Shown piece by piece: positions 1 to 5,066 of a stretch of 5,066 bases of DNA. Every line of letters starts with the position of its first letter. Position 1 is the stretch's first letter. The stretch covers positions 1-5,066 of the forward strand of contig JAQBQC010000525.1 of the NCBI GenBank assembly GCA_028287205.1. Reading direction: 5' to 3'. The translations under genes and the position numbers were made by a program. Origin of the DNA: Gemmatimonadota bacterium. Lineage in GTDB: Bacteria; Gemmatimonadota; Gemmatimonadetes; Gemmatimonadales; Gemmatimonadaceae. The notes beneath the pieces are model-generated. The model was given only the letters and a program-made list of their open reading frames with translations. It was not told the DNA's origin and ran no database searches.

Positions 1-59
1 ATGGCGGCATCTTCGAGTGCGGCATCGAAGATGTACACCACCTCATACTTGCGAGGCAT
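1..59 (-). CDS. rpsF: 30S ribosomal protein S6, N-terminal fragment (runs off the window)
   Basis: S6 is a small-subunit ribosomal protein that binds the central domain of 16S rRNA as a heterodimer with S18. Only the first 19 residues are present, MPRKYEVVYIFDAALEDAA. They match the opening beta strand of S6 (M-x-x-Y-E-x-x-Y-I-F) followed by the start of its first helix. The ATG is at 59-57 on the minus strand, with a GGGAGG Shine-Dalgarno at 76-71, 11 nt upstream. The gene continues past base 1, so nothing can be said about its C-terminus or about rpsR downstream. Its upstream neighbour on the same strand ends at 141, leaving an 81-nt gap with a strong hairpin and an AT-rich patch, so rpsF could be read from its own promoter. 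The identification rests on a short segment, but the pattern is characteristic. Confidence 0.83.
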   Translation of the reverse strand, partial: MPRKYEVVYIFDAALEDAA

Positions 60-70
60 TGTCTGTAATT

Positions 71-76
71 CCTCCC
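71..76 (-). promoter_or_regulatory. rpsF ribosome binding site (GGGAGG)
   Basis: The minus strand reads GGGAGGAATTACAGACAATG, placing a strong Shine-Dalgarno 11 nt before the rpsF ATG. That spacing is slightly long. The same hexamer occurs again at 94-89 inside the leader hairpin, and its complement CCTCCC lies at 111-106. The ribosome binding site could therefore be paired or free depending on which copy of GGGAGG occupies CCTCCC. Confidence 0.75.
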
Positions 77-88
77 TGTGGACTGCCG

Positions 89-111
89 CCTCCCGCGCGG
101 ACGGCGGGAGG
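89..111 (-). promoter_or_regulatory. rpsF leader hairpin (perfect 8-bp GC stem)
   Basis: On the minus strand CCTCCCGC (111-104) pairs perfectly with GCGGGAGG (96-89) around a 7-nt loop. No T-tract follows, so a classical intrinsic terminator for the upstream phosphoribosyltransferase gene is poorly supported. A pyrimidine-rich run (CCCCCCTCC, 118-110) immediately precedes and overlaps the stem. Autoregulatory leaders bound by the S6:S18 complex are known upstream of rpsF in several phyla and carry a CCG element in a bulge. The loop region here contains CCG, but I cannot show that it has the full motif. It may be a transcript-end hairpin, a leader element, or both. Confidence 0.5.
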
Positions 112-120
112 AGGGGGGCA

Positions 121-140
121 AGTCATATAAGCCCTATAAC
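121..140 (-). promoter_or_regulatory. AT-rich patch, candidate rpsF promoter -10 region
   Basis: The minus strand reads TTATAGGGCTTATATGACT just after the TAA stop of the upstream gene. It is the most AT-rich stretch of this gap in otherwise GC-rich DNA. TTATAT (130-125) or TTATAG (139-134) could serve as a -10 box. The hexamer 17 nt upstream of TTATAT is TCGAAG, which is not a recognisable -35, so the call is weak. If it is real, transcription would start inside or just before the leader hairpin. Confidence 0.3.
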
Positions 141-1121
141 TTAGCTTCTTCGATACCCGCCGCGCAATCGCTGCCGCATCGCGCGCGCGGTGGCGCGGAG
201 GGCGGCGCCCAGGGCCGGCTCCTGAGGGGGCGGGCTCCGTCGCGCCGCCGAGGGCGAGTCCCCGGGCTGGAGCATCTCGCGCGTCTCGGTGCAGAACACC
301 GAGCGACCCGACAGCTGCGCGATCTGCGTGGAGAGGGCAGCGTCGCTCTCGATGAAGAGCCATGCGCCGGTCTCGACGTAGATGTCGGACTTGAAGCGCG
401 CGTAGGCCCGTGCCGCGCGGCGCGCGGCCATGTCGGGATACTGCATCATCCGCAGCTCGCCGAACTGCACCTTGTGTCGCACGAGCCACTCCTCGGTTTG
501 CTCGCGGTACTTCTCGAGCCGCGAGGTCACGAGCCAACCCACGGGCGACGTCGGAAGGAGGAGCGCCGGTGTCTCGCGCAGAAAGCGGAGATACTCGTGC
601 CCGTCGTCGTTCTCCTCGTTCGTGGGATCGAGACAGAGCACGCCATCGATGTCCATGCAGCTGTTCGCGAGCACGGTGCCGTGCATGAGGTTCCACTCGA
701 ACACGCGCGGCATCGCCACGACCTCGCGATACATGTCGACGTGTCCGTCCAGGCGCGCCTCGGGCGCCATGTAGACCGCGGCGAAGCTCAGGCGATGCGG
801 CAGCGCGGCCGCCGCCAACTGCGCCCTCACCCGCTGCATCGCGGACCCGGAGCAGACACTGTCGTCGACCACGAGCACGTGCCGCGGCCTGGAGAGAAAC
901 TGCCGCGAATCGCTCCCCTTGAAGCGCGCGCCCGACTGAATGACGCGCCCCTCGATGAGCCCCGCGACATCCGTCATGGGGACGTTGAGGTGCAGCGCGA
1001 GCAGGTTGGCCACGAGCAGCCCGCTGCGCGGCACGCCGGCCACGATGTCGATATCGCGCGGCAAGTCGCCGAGCCAGCTGACGACCGCGTCGTCGAGTTG
1101 GGCGACTGTACGGTATTCCAC
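141..1121 (-). CDS. Phosphoribosyltransferase-HAD phosphatase fusion protein
   Basis: This is a 326-residue, probably cytoplasmic protein with two enzyme domains. Residues about 1-145 form a type I phosphoribosyltransferase. It has the G-V-P-R-S-G loop (29-34) and the PRPP-binding loop V82-LVVDDSVCSGS-A94 with its paired acidic residues D86-D87. Residues about 153-285 form a HAD-superfamily phosphatase: D157-I-D159-G (nucleophile and acid/base), V-T199-S-R (motif II), a candidate lysine K244, and E258-S-D260 (motif IV). The linking stretch FEWNLMH (141-147) and DPTNEENDDG (165-174) match what I recall of a conserved but poorly characterised family often seen near polysaccharide genes. The tail (286-326) is Pro/Arg-rich and looks dispensable. 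I chose the GTG at 1121 because GGGAG (1134-1130) lies 8 nt upstream and the domain starts there. An upstream extension to 1292 would run into the glycosyltransferase gene and encodes Arg/Ser-rich sequence with no domain. Substrate unknown. Confidence 0.85.
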   Translation of the reverse strand: MEYRTVAQLDDAVVSWLGDLPRDIDIVAGVPRSGLLVANLLALHLNVPMTDVAGLIEGRVIQSGARFKGSDSRQFLSRPRHVLVVDDSVCSGSAMQRVRAQLAAAALPHRLSFAAVYMAPEARLDGHVDMYREVVAMPRVFEWNLMHGTVLANSCMDIDGVLCLDPTNEENDDGHEYLRFLRETPALLLPTSPVGWLVTSRLEKYREQTEEWLVRHKVQFGELRMMQYPDMAARRAARAYARFKSDIYVETGAWLFIESDAALSTQIAQLSGRSVFCTETREMLQPGDSPSAARRSPPPQEPALGAALRATARAMRQRLRGGYRRS

Positions 1122-1129
1122 GCTAACGG

Positions 1130-1134
1130 CTCCC
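1130..1134 (-). promoter_or_regulatory. Ribosome binding site fixing the GTG start of the PRTase-HAD gene
   Basis: GGGAG lies 8 nt upstream of GTG at 1121-1119 on the minus strand, within the 31-nt gap after the glycosyltransferase stop codon (1155-1153). It favours the GTG start over longer in-frame readings that overlap the upstream gene. Confidence 0.65.
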
Positions 1135-1152
1135 GATCGATGGAGTTGGCAT

Positions 1153-2808
1153 CTATCGATGGACGATCGCGTGAATCTTCGCGCAATCCGCGGTGCTGTC
1201 AGGAACGGAGGTTCGCCACCGATACGCGAGCAGCCGCGTGGATGGCTCGAGGTGCACGGGGTCGAGCGATGTCTCGATGTAGTCCGCCACACCCGACTTC
1301 ACGCTCCACGGCGTGCGCCACTGCCCGTGCTCGGCCACCACCAGTCCGGTGGTGAAGCAGGCGCGCAGCTGGTCGAGCGACTCGGTGGTGCTGATCACGG
1401 GGCGCGCGAGCTTGCGGAAGACCGTGAACTCCGGCCCCGGGCTCCGGGGATCGCCGAGGTAGTCGGCGCTCAGCAGCACGTCGGCGCGATGCAGATAGTA
1501 GAGCGACTTGAGCTCCGAGCTCGAGATCACGATGGCCGAGCTGTCGGCCTGCGGGCCGAGCACGGCGTGCGCGGCGTCCCAATCGGGCTGCCCGCGGTAG
1601 AGGAGCGCGAGCTTCCAGTCCCCGTCGCTCACGAGCATCATCTTCATGGCGTACGACGTCGCGCCGTTGCCGAGCGCGGTGAACGCGACGACGAAGGCGA
1701 AGAGCAGGGCGGTGCCGCATTCGCGTACGCGCGTGCTGAGCGACGTGCCGGCGAGCCAGTCGAGCGCACCCTCTACGGCGGGGCGCAGCCGGCGCGCGCC
1801 CTCCGCCACGCCGATCCCCGCGATCGCGAAGAACATCGGCATCACCGAGAACAGATATCGCTCGGCCTTCCACGCCGCGAGCGAGTGGATCACGAACGCG
1901 ACGACGAATGGAACGAGGCAGAACATCGCCGCGCGGCCATTGCGATTGATCGCGAGCACGGCGAGCAGCGGAAAGAGCGTCCAGATCGTCGCGTACTGAT
2001 CGAGAAAGATGTCGTGGTAGTAGCGGGTGTTTTGGCGATTCGCTGCGGCCCACTGGTCCACATAGGTGAAGAGCGCGAGCTGGCTCGCGAAGGCGCCGCG
2101 CTGAATGGCGAAGAGCGCGATCGCGCCCACGACGACGATCGACGCGAGCGCAAGCACCTGCTGTGAAGGGCGCAGCCAGGCGCGCGCGCGATCGGCCACT
2201 GCCCACACGAGCACTCCGGCGACACCGACGATCGTGATGATCTGAAAGTGCAGCGCGAGCAGAAAGAGCAGGAGCGCGCCCACGCAGCGCTGGAGCACGC
2301 CCGCGGAGGTGAGTGTACGATCGGTGACGGCGCGATAGATGAGAATCGCGCCGCCGAAGAAGCAGAGCGCCTGGATCGTGTAGAAGCGCGCGAGCTGCGA
2401 CAGGTAGATCGACTGCGGCTGGAAGCAGAAGAGCATGGCCGCGGTCCAGGCGGCGGCGCGTCCGGCGACCGAGCGCACCCACACGAACAGCACGGCAACG
2501 AGGGCCGCGCCCGCGAGCACGGCCGGCATGCGCGCGACCACGAGGCTCTCGCCGAACGCGCGGAAGAGTCCCGCGACGAGATAGGTGAACAGTCGAGCGC
2601 GCGTGTAGGGCACACCGCCCGTGCTCAGCTCCATGGTGCCGCGCTCGAGCAGCGAGTGCGCGGCCATGACGTGATTCAGCTCGTCGACGTAGGGTGTGTG
2701 GTGCAGCCCAATGAGCCTCACGACGAGCGCGATCGCGAAGACGGCGAACGGCGCGGCCATCGCGGCCATTCGCAACCGCGACGGCCCAGTGGTGTCCGGG
2801 AGAGTCAT
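1153..2808 (-). CDS. Membrane glycosyltransferase of the PMT/ArnT (GT39/GT83-like) type
   Basis: This 551-residue multi-pass membrane protein should transfer a sugar from a polyprenyl-phosphate donor to a surface glycan, lipid or protein on the outer face of the cytoplasmic membrane. The first hydrophobic segment (about 18-36) is followed by the loop Y-V-D42-E43-L, the acidic pair expected at the catalytic site of this fold. Further membrane segments lie roughly at 74-88, 94-112, 118-138, 142-159, 176-208 (two), 218-235, 272-288, 295-310, 318-335 and 366-382. L-A-R-F-Y (139-143) and K-A-E-R-Y-L-F (314-320) resemble conserved positions of PMT_2-type enzymes. Residues about 395-551 form a soluble, probably periplasmic C-terminal domain. 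The ATG at 2808 has no clear Shine-Dalgarno. Later Met codons (residues 14 and 17) have none either, so the first ATG is kept. The PRTase-HAD gene follows 31 nt after the stop. Acceptor and donor cannot be read from the sequence. Confidence 0.84.
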   Translation of the reverse strand: MTLPDTTGPSRLRMAAMAAPFAVFAIALVVRLIGLHHTPYVDELNHVMAAHSLLERGTMELSTGGVPYTRARLFTYLVAGLFRAFGESLVVARMPAVLAGAALVAVLFVWVRSVAGRAAAWTAAMLFCFQPQSIYLSQLARFYTIQALCFFGGAILIYRAVTDRTLTSAGVLQRCVGALLLFLLALHFQIITIVGVAGVLVWAVADRARAWLRPSQQVLALASIVVVGAIALFAIQRGAFASQLALFTYVDQWAAANRQNTRYYHDIFLDQYATIWTLFPLLAVLAINRNGRAAMFCLVPFVVAFVIHSLAAWKAERYLFSVMPMFFAIAGIGVAEGARRLRPAVEGALDWLAGTSLSTRVRECGTALLFAFVVAFTALGNGATSYAMKMMLVSDGDWKLALLYRGQPDWDAAHAVLGPQADSSAIVISSSELKSLYYLHRADVLLSADYLGDPRSPGPEFTVFRKLARPVISTTESLDQLRACFTTGLVVAEHGQWRTPWSVKSGVADYIETSLDPVHLEPSTRLLAYRWRTSVPDSTADCAKIHAIVHR

Positions 2809-2815
2809 GGCGCCA

Positions 2816-2823
2816 AATCTATA
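2816..2823 (-). promoter_or_regulatory. Candidate -10 box for the glycosyltransferase gene (possible leaderless start)
   Basis: The minus strand reads GACTATAGATTTGGCGCCATG immediately before the glycosyltransferase ATG. TATAGA (2823-2818) or TAGATT (2821-2816) resembles a -10 hexamer. With normal -10 to start spacing, transcription would begin within a few bases of the ATG, giving a leaderless or nearly leaderless mRNA. That would fit the missing Shine-Dalgarno. The region where a -35 should lie is the GC palindrome, so the promoter assignment is tentative. Confidence 0.3.
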
Positions 2824-2832
2824 GTCGAGAAG

Positions 2833-2864
2833 AAGGCGCCCGCGATGATCATCGCGGGCGCCTT
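2833..2864 (-). terminator. Intrinsic terminator-like 32-bp perfect palindrome after the DUF3761-like gene
   Basis: AAGGCGCCCGCGATGA (2833-2848) is followed directly by its exact reverse complement (2849-2864), so both arms match at all 16 positions. In minus-strand RNA the stem is followed by TTCTTCTC, a moderately T-rich tail, and preceded by A residues. It lies about 50 nt after the stop codon of the small secreted protein gene and 24 nt before the glycosyltransferase start. The best reading is a terminator that separates the two minus-strand transcription units. The plus-strand side reads CCTTGTCC and has no T-run, so bidirectional function is less likely. Confidence 0.68.
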
Positions 2865-2914
2865 GTCCATGGAGTGCATCGAAATGTTCTAGTGCGCCAG
2901 TGTCGCGGAATTGG

Positions 2915-3316
2915 TCAGCTCACGAGCCATTGCGCGACGCCGCCGTGTCTCGAGCAGGTGCCCGTACGATGCGCGGCGTGCGAGTACGTTCCGTCCTTGC
3001 ACTTGGCGGTCGCCCCGGCGGGTTCGCCGCTCCCGGGCTTCGCGGAGGCGCCGGTGGCGTGCGAGGCGCTGGCGGCGGGTGCTGGTGCCGCGGCGGGTGC
3101 TGGTGCGGGTGTGGTCTTCGCCTTCGCGGCCATCTGAGCGGCGGCCGTGGCCTTCGCATCCACTCCACCGTGGCCGGAGCAGGCGCCCCGCCCCTTGGCT
3201 GAGGATAGCGATCCATCGGTGCACACCGACGCGGACGCCGCCTGCGCGACGGCCCGCGTCGAGACGGTACAGAGGGCGGTGAGTGCCGCCGTAGTCAGAA
3301 GAAAACGCACCCGCAT
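2915..3316 (-). CDS. Small secreted DUF3761-like protein with two Cys/His-Gly-Gly repeats
   Basis: This is a 133-residue exported protein of unknown function. The N-terminus is a clear signal peptide: basic MRVR, a hydrophobic core at about 5-18, and a likely cleavage after A-V-A-Q-A (22-26). The mature part holds two copies of one motif: C32-TDG...C46-SGHGGV52 and C106-KDG...C121-SRHGGV127. This is the C-x-D-G-x-x-S...G-x-C-S-x-H-G-G-V signature I associate with DUF3761. Each copy has a Cys pair, 14 or 15 residues apart, that could form a disulfide outside the cytoplasm. They are joined by a flexible Ala/Pro/Lys-rich linker (about 53-105). I chose the ATG at 3316 because GGAG (3326-3323) lies 6 nt upstream and the signal peptide starts there. 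The longer TTG start at 3361 lacks a ribosome site and would bury the signal peptide. The gene stands alone, between a divergent neighbour and a terminator-like palindrome. Confidence 0.8.
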   Translation of the reverse strand: MRVRFLLTTAALTALCTVSTRAVAQAASASVCTDGSLSSAKGRGACSGHGGVDAKATAAAQMAAKAKTTPAPAPAAAPAPAASASHATGASAKPGSGEPAGATAKCKDGTYSHAAHRTGTCSRHGGVAQWLVS

Positions 3317-3322
3317 AGGAGG

Positions 3323-3326
3323 CTCC
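3323..3326 (-). promoter_or_regulatory. Ribosome binding site fixing the DUF3761-like start
   Basis: GGAG in the minus-strand context CCGGAGCCTCCTATG sits 6 nt before the ATG. The divergent plus-strand gene has an almost identical site (CCGGAGCCACCATG). This supports 3316 rather than 3361 as the translation start. Confidence 0.65.
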
Positions 3327-3584
3327 GGAAATGGTGACGCGTGGGTGACGTGCGGTAGCAAAGGCCGGCGCGCATTCGCCGGTCCCTGGACGTTGCAACC
3401 CGCATCATGTCGCTGCCAGAAGCGCCGTCGCGAAGAAGTCTTCGCGCGTCCTGACCGAACGCGATAACGGGCCGTTACAGCGGTGACAGGCGGTGCCCGG
3501 GCGGTGACGGCGCTCGCGGGGCACTCGTCTTTTTAGCGAGCTGAGCGTTCACGAGTGCGCCCCCGCTCGCGTCGTTTCCGTCCC

Positions 3585-3588
3585 GGAG
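3585..3588 (+). promoter_or_regulatory. Ribosome binding site of the Big_2/propeller gene
   Basis: GGAG lies 5 nt before the ATG at 3594, in the context CCGGAGCCACCATG. It fixes the start of the plus-strand gene ahead of its signal sequence. Confidence 0.6.
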
Positions 3589-3593
3589 CCACC

Positions 3594-5066
3594 ATGGGAA
3601 TCGATTCGCGCAAGCTGTTGGCCGCCGGCGTCATCGCGGCGCTGCTGTCGCTCGACGTCTCGTGCCGCTCGGACAGCGCATCGCCCGTGAGCATCGCCAC
3701 GGTCACGCTCACGCCGGTCACGGGAACGGTCGACGTCGGGAGCACGCTCGCACTCACGGCGCAGGCGCAGGACGCGAAGGGAAACGCGCTCACCGGGCGT
3801 CCGTTCGCCTACACCTCCTCGGACACCAACATGGCGATCGTGTCCGCCGCCGGCGTGGTGACGGGCATCGCGCCGGGAACGGTGTCCGTGACCGCCGCGA
3901 GCGATACGAAGAGCGCGCAGGCGGTCGTGACGGTGACCGCGGTGCGCGACGACTGGACCACCTACGGCCACGATGTGCGGCGCACCTCCGCATCGCTCGG
4001 CAGCGTCACGGGCCCGCTCTCCCTCTCCTGGTCGTACGTGCCGCAGGGAACCACGGGCCACGCGCTGACTTCCGTGCAGACCGCGATCGGCACCGTCGAC
4101 GGAATCTTCGTGCGCACGTCGCTCGCGGCGCACTTCGGCTACGGCGTGTCGCCGGCCATCGATCGCGTCTCGCCCGCGGGCCAGCACGTGTGGACGTTCA
4201 ACGTTGGAAGCGACGCCGACTTCGGCGATTGGGCATCGCTCATGGGGAATCGCGTCATCATCAACTCGGACGGCGCTCGATTCATCGATCAGACGAGCGG
4301 ATTGTCGGCGCACAGCAACGGCGTCGACACGTGGGGCGAGATCCTCTCGGACTCGAGCACGCTGTACTTCGCGAACGACGTGCAGATCGATGGGCCGGGT
4401 GTGTACGCGGCGGCATACGACACGGCTTTCAAGGCGCGATGGATCGCGAACAAGTTCCAGAGCTGCCGTGGATCGGCGGCGGCGACGGCGGGCGGACTCG
4501 CGCTCAACAACGGAGTGCTGTTCTATGGGCCCAGCTACAACGTGGGGCTGCCGGCCACCGTGCTGCCGTTCGCATCCGGCGTGTTCGCCTTCAATGCCGC
4601 TACGGGCGCTCGGTTGGCATACCACGCGAGTACGCCATTCAGTCGCCTCAGCGCCGATGACGCGCGCGTGTACCTGATCGAGAACCTGCACACGCTCGTG
4701 GCACTCGCGCAGTCCGATCTGCACGTCGTGTGGTCCGCGGCGATCGTCAATCCCGGCGAGCAGGCGCCCGTCGTGGCGAATGGGCTCGTGATCATCGGCA
4801 CCGCCGCAGGCGTGGAGGCGTACAATGCGACCACCGGAGCAAAGAGCTGGAGCGCGGCGCTCAATGGTGTTGCGACCCACTGGTATCCGGTGACGCAGGG
4901 GGGCACCTGCGGCTACGTCCAGATTCCCGTGGCCTACGGGGCCACGACGACAATGGCCGCGGCACTCGGCACTCGCACGCTGGTGGTGACCGCGAGCGAT
5001 GGCATTCACATTCTCGCCCTGGCTAGCGGTGCGGATCTCTGGCACGGCCGTCCTGCCGGGATCCCC
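3594..5066 (+). CDS. Exported Big_2 domain plus PQQ-like beta-propeller protein, 3' end beyond the window
   Basis: The reading frame is open for 491 codons to the last base, so the C-terminus is missing. Residues 1-24 form a signal sequence: basic S-R-K (5-7) and a hydrophobic core (8-20), ending at L-D-V-S-C24. C24 could be a lipidation site, but the Asp at -3 is poor for a lipobox. Residues about 32-116 are a Big_2 (bacterial Ig-like group 2) domain, with V-T-L-T-P near its start and the typical S-A-A-G-V-V-T-G-I-A-P-G-T-V-S-V-T run (84-100). From W121-x-x-Y-G-H-D the rest is a PQQ/BamB-like propeller. Blade ends appear at V330-FAFNAATGA, V407-EAYNATTGAKSW and I471-HILALASGADLW, with weaker ones near 192-202 and 270-280. 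Without enzyme residues, a surface scaffold or binding role is most likely; PQQ binding should not be assumed. The only internal cysteines seen are C24 and two in the propeller. Confidence 0.83.
   Translation, partial: MGIDSRKLLAAGVIAALLSLDVSCRSDSASPVSIATVTLTPVTGTVDVGSTLALTAQAQDAKGNALTGRPFAYTSSDTNMAIVSAAGVVTGIAPGTVSVTAASDTKSAQAVVTVTAVRDDWTTYGHDVRRTSASLGSVTGPLSLSWSYVPQGTTGHALTSVQTAIGTVDGIFVRTSLAAHFGYGVSPAIDRVSPAGQHVWTFNVGSDADFGDWASLMGNRVIINSDGARFIDQTSGLSAHSNGVDTWGEILSDSSTLYFANDVQIDGPGVYAAAYDTAFKARWIANKFQSCRGSAAATAGGLALNNGVLFYGPSYNVGLPATVLPFASGVFAFNAATGARLAYHASTPFSRLSADDARVYLIENLHTLVALAQSDLHVVWSAAIVNPGEQAPVVANGLVIIGTAAGVEAYNATTGAKSWSAALNGVATHWYPVTQGGTCGYVQIPVAYGATTTMAAALGTRTLVVTASDGIHILALASGADLWHGRPAGIP

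Larger units (their letters stand above)
3317..3593. promoter_or_regulatory. Divergent intergenic control region with palindromes and GGTGAC repeats
   Basis: These 277 nt separate two genes read outward, so both promoters should lie here. No convincing -35/-10 pair is visible on either strand. A T-run (3530-3534) followed by TAGCGAG is the best low-melting spot before the plus-strand gene. Structures seen: hairpin arms GGCCGGCG/CGCCGGTC (3363-3370 and 3377-3384, one G-T pair); palindrome CGCGAAGAAGTCTTCGCG (3429-3446); palindrome TAACGGGCCGTTA (3465-3477); and GGTGAC at 3333, 3344, 3482 and 3503, with GGTGCC at 3492, mostly 10-11 bp apart. These could be regulator sites, but short palindromes are common in GC-rich DNA. 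I see no gene or RNA gene here. Confidence 0.45.

Noticed and set aside
89..111. Intrinsic terminator for the PRTase-HAD gene
   Set aside because: The stem is strong, but no T-tract follows on the minus strand; it continues CGGCAGTCC. It was kept as a leader hairpin instead.
1122..1292. N-terminal extension of the PRTase-HAD protein
   Set aside because: It would add 57 Arg/Ser/Pro-rich residues, overlap the glycosyltransferase coding end by about 140 nt, and ignore the GGGAG site in front of the GTG at 1121.
78..1355. Long plus-strand open frame (425 codons) antisense to the PRTase-HAD gene
   Set aside because: Its translation is Arg/His/Ala/Glu-rich with no domain, and it runs opposite a gene with intact PRPP-loop and HAD motifs. 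GC-rich DNA commonly leaves antisense frames open.
940..2166. Long plus-strand open frame (408 codons) antisense to the glycosyltransferase
   Set aside because: The predicted protein is a low-complexity Arg/Glu/His-rich string with no recognisable fold. The minus strand carries a convincing membrane protein here.
2805..2870. Mini-frame of 21 codons on the minus strand whose TGA overlaps the glycosyltransferase ATG, as a possible leader peptide
   Set aside because: It has no Shine-Dalgarno and most of it is simply the palindrome read as codons. The terminator explanation is simpler.
3317..3361. Extension of the DUF3761-like protein to a TTG at 3361
   Set aside because: There is no ribosome site before it, and it would place 15 residues ahead of a well-formed signal peptide that has its own GGAG-ATG start.
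3549..5045. Minus-strand open frame of 498 codons opposite the Big_2/propeller gene
   Set aside because: Its product is Arg/His/Ala-rich and lacks motifs. The plus frame has a ribosome site, a signal sequence, a Big_2 domain and propeller repeats.

Overview
The window is high-GC DNA (visibly GC-rich throughout; not counted) with compact, bacterial-style genes and Shine-Dalgarno sites of the GGAG/GGGAG type. It shows no rRNA, tRNA, CRISPR array or insertion sequence. The gene content suggests a high-GC Gram-negative-type bacterium, and Gemmatimonadota is my best guess. The grounds are the mix of a Big_2/PQQ-repeat secreted protein, a DUF3761-like secreted protein and the S6 N-terminus. This placement is an inference and no single marker in the window settles it.

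Layout. Positions 1-59 hold the first 19 codons of rpsF (ribosomal protein S6) on the minus strand, cut by the window edge and preceded by a short, strongly structured leader. Positions 141-2808 hold a two-gene minus-strand unit. It consists of a 551-residue multi-pass membrane glycosyltransferase of the PMT/ArnT (GT39/GT83-like) type, followed 31 nt later by a 326-residue protein that fuses a type I phosphoribosyltransferase domain to a HAD phosphatase domain. A 32-bp perfect palindrome lies directly upstream of the glycosyltransferase and looks like the terminator of the next minus-strand gene. That gene (2915-3316) encodes a small secreted protein with two copies of a C-x-D-G...C-S-x-H-G-G-V motif, as in DUF3761. 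A 277-nt divergent intergenic region with several short palindromes and repeated GGTGAC elements separates it from a plus-strand gene. The plus-strand gene starts at 3594 and is open at the window end. It encodes an exported, possibly lipid-anchored protein with a Big_2 Ig-like domain and a PQQ/BamB-like beta-propeller.

How the genes may work together. The membrane glycosyltransferase and the PRTase-HAD fusion are probably co-transcribed and point to cell-surface glycan work. The fusion would suit a two-step transfer of ribosyl-5-phosphate from PRPP followed by 5'-dephosphorylation, but that reaction is inference. The rest of the window is an ordinary mix: one housekeeping gene and two unrelated exported proteins.
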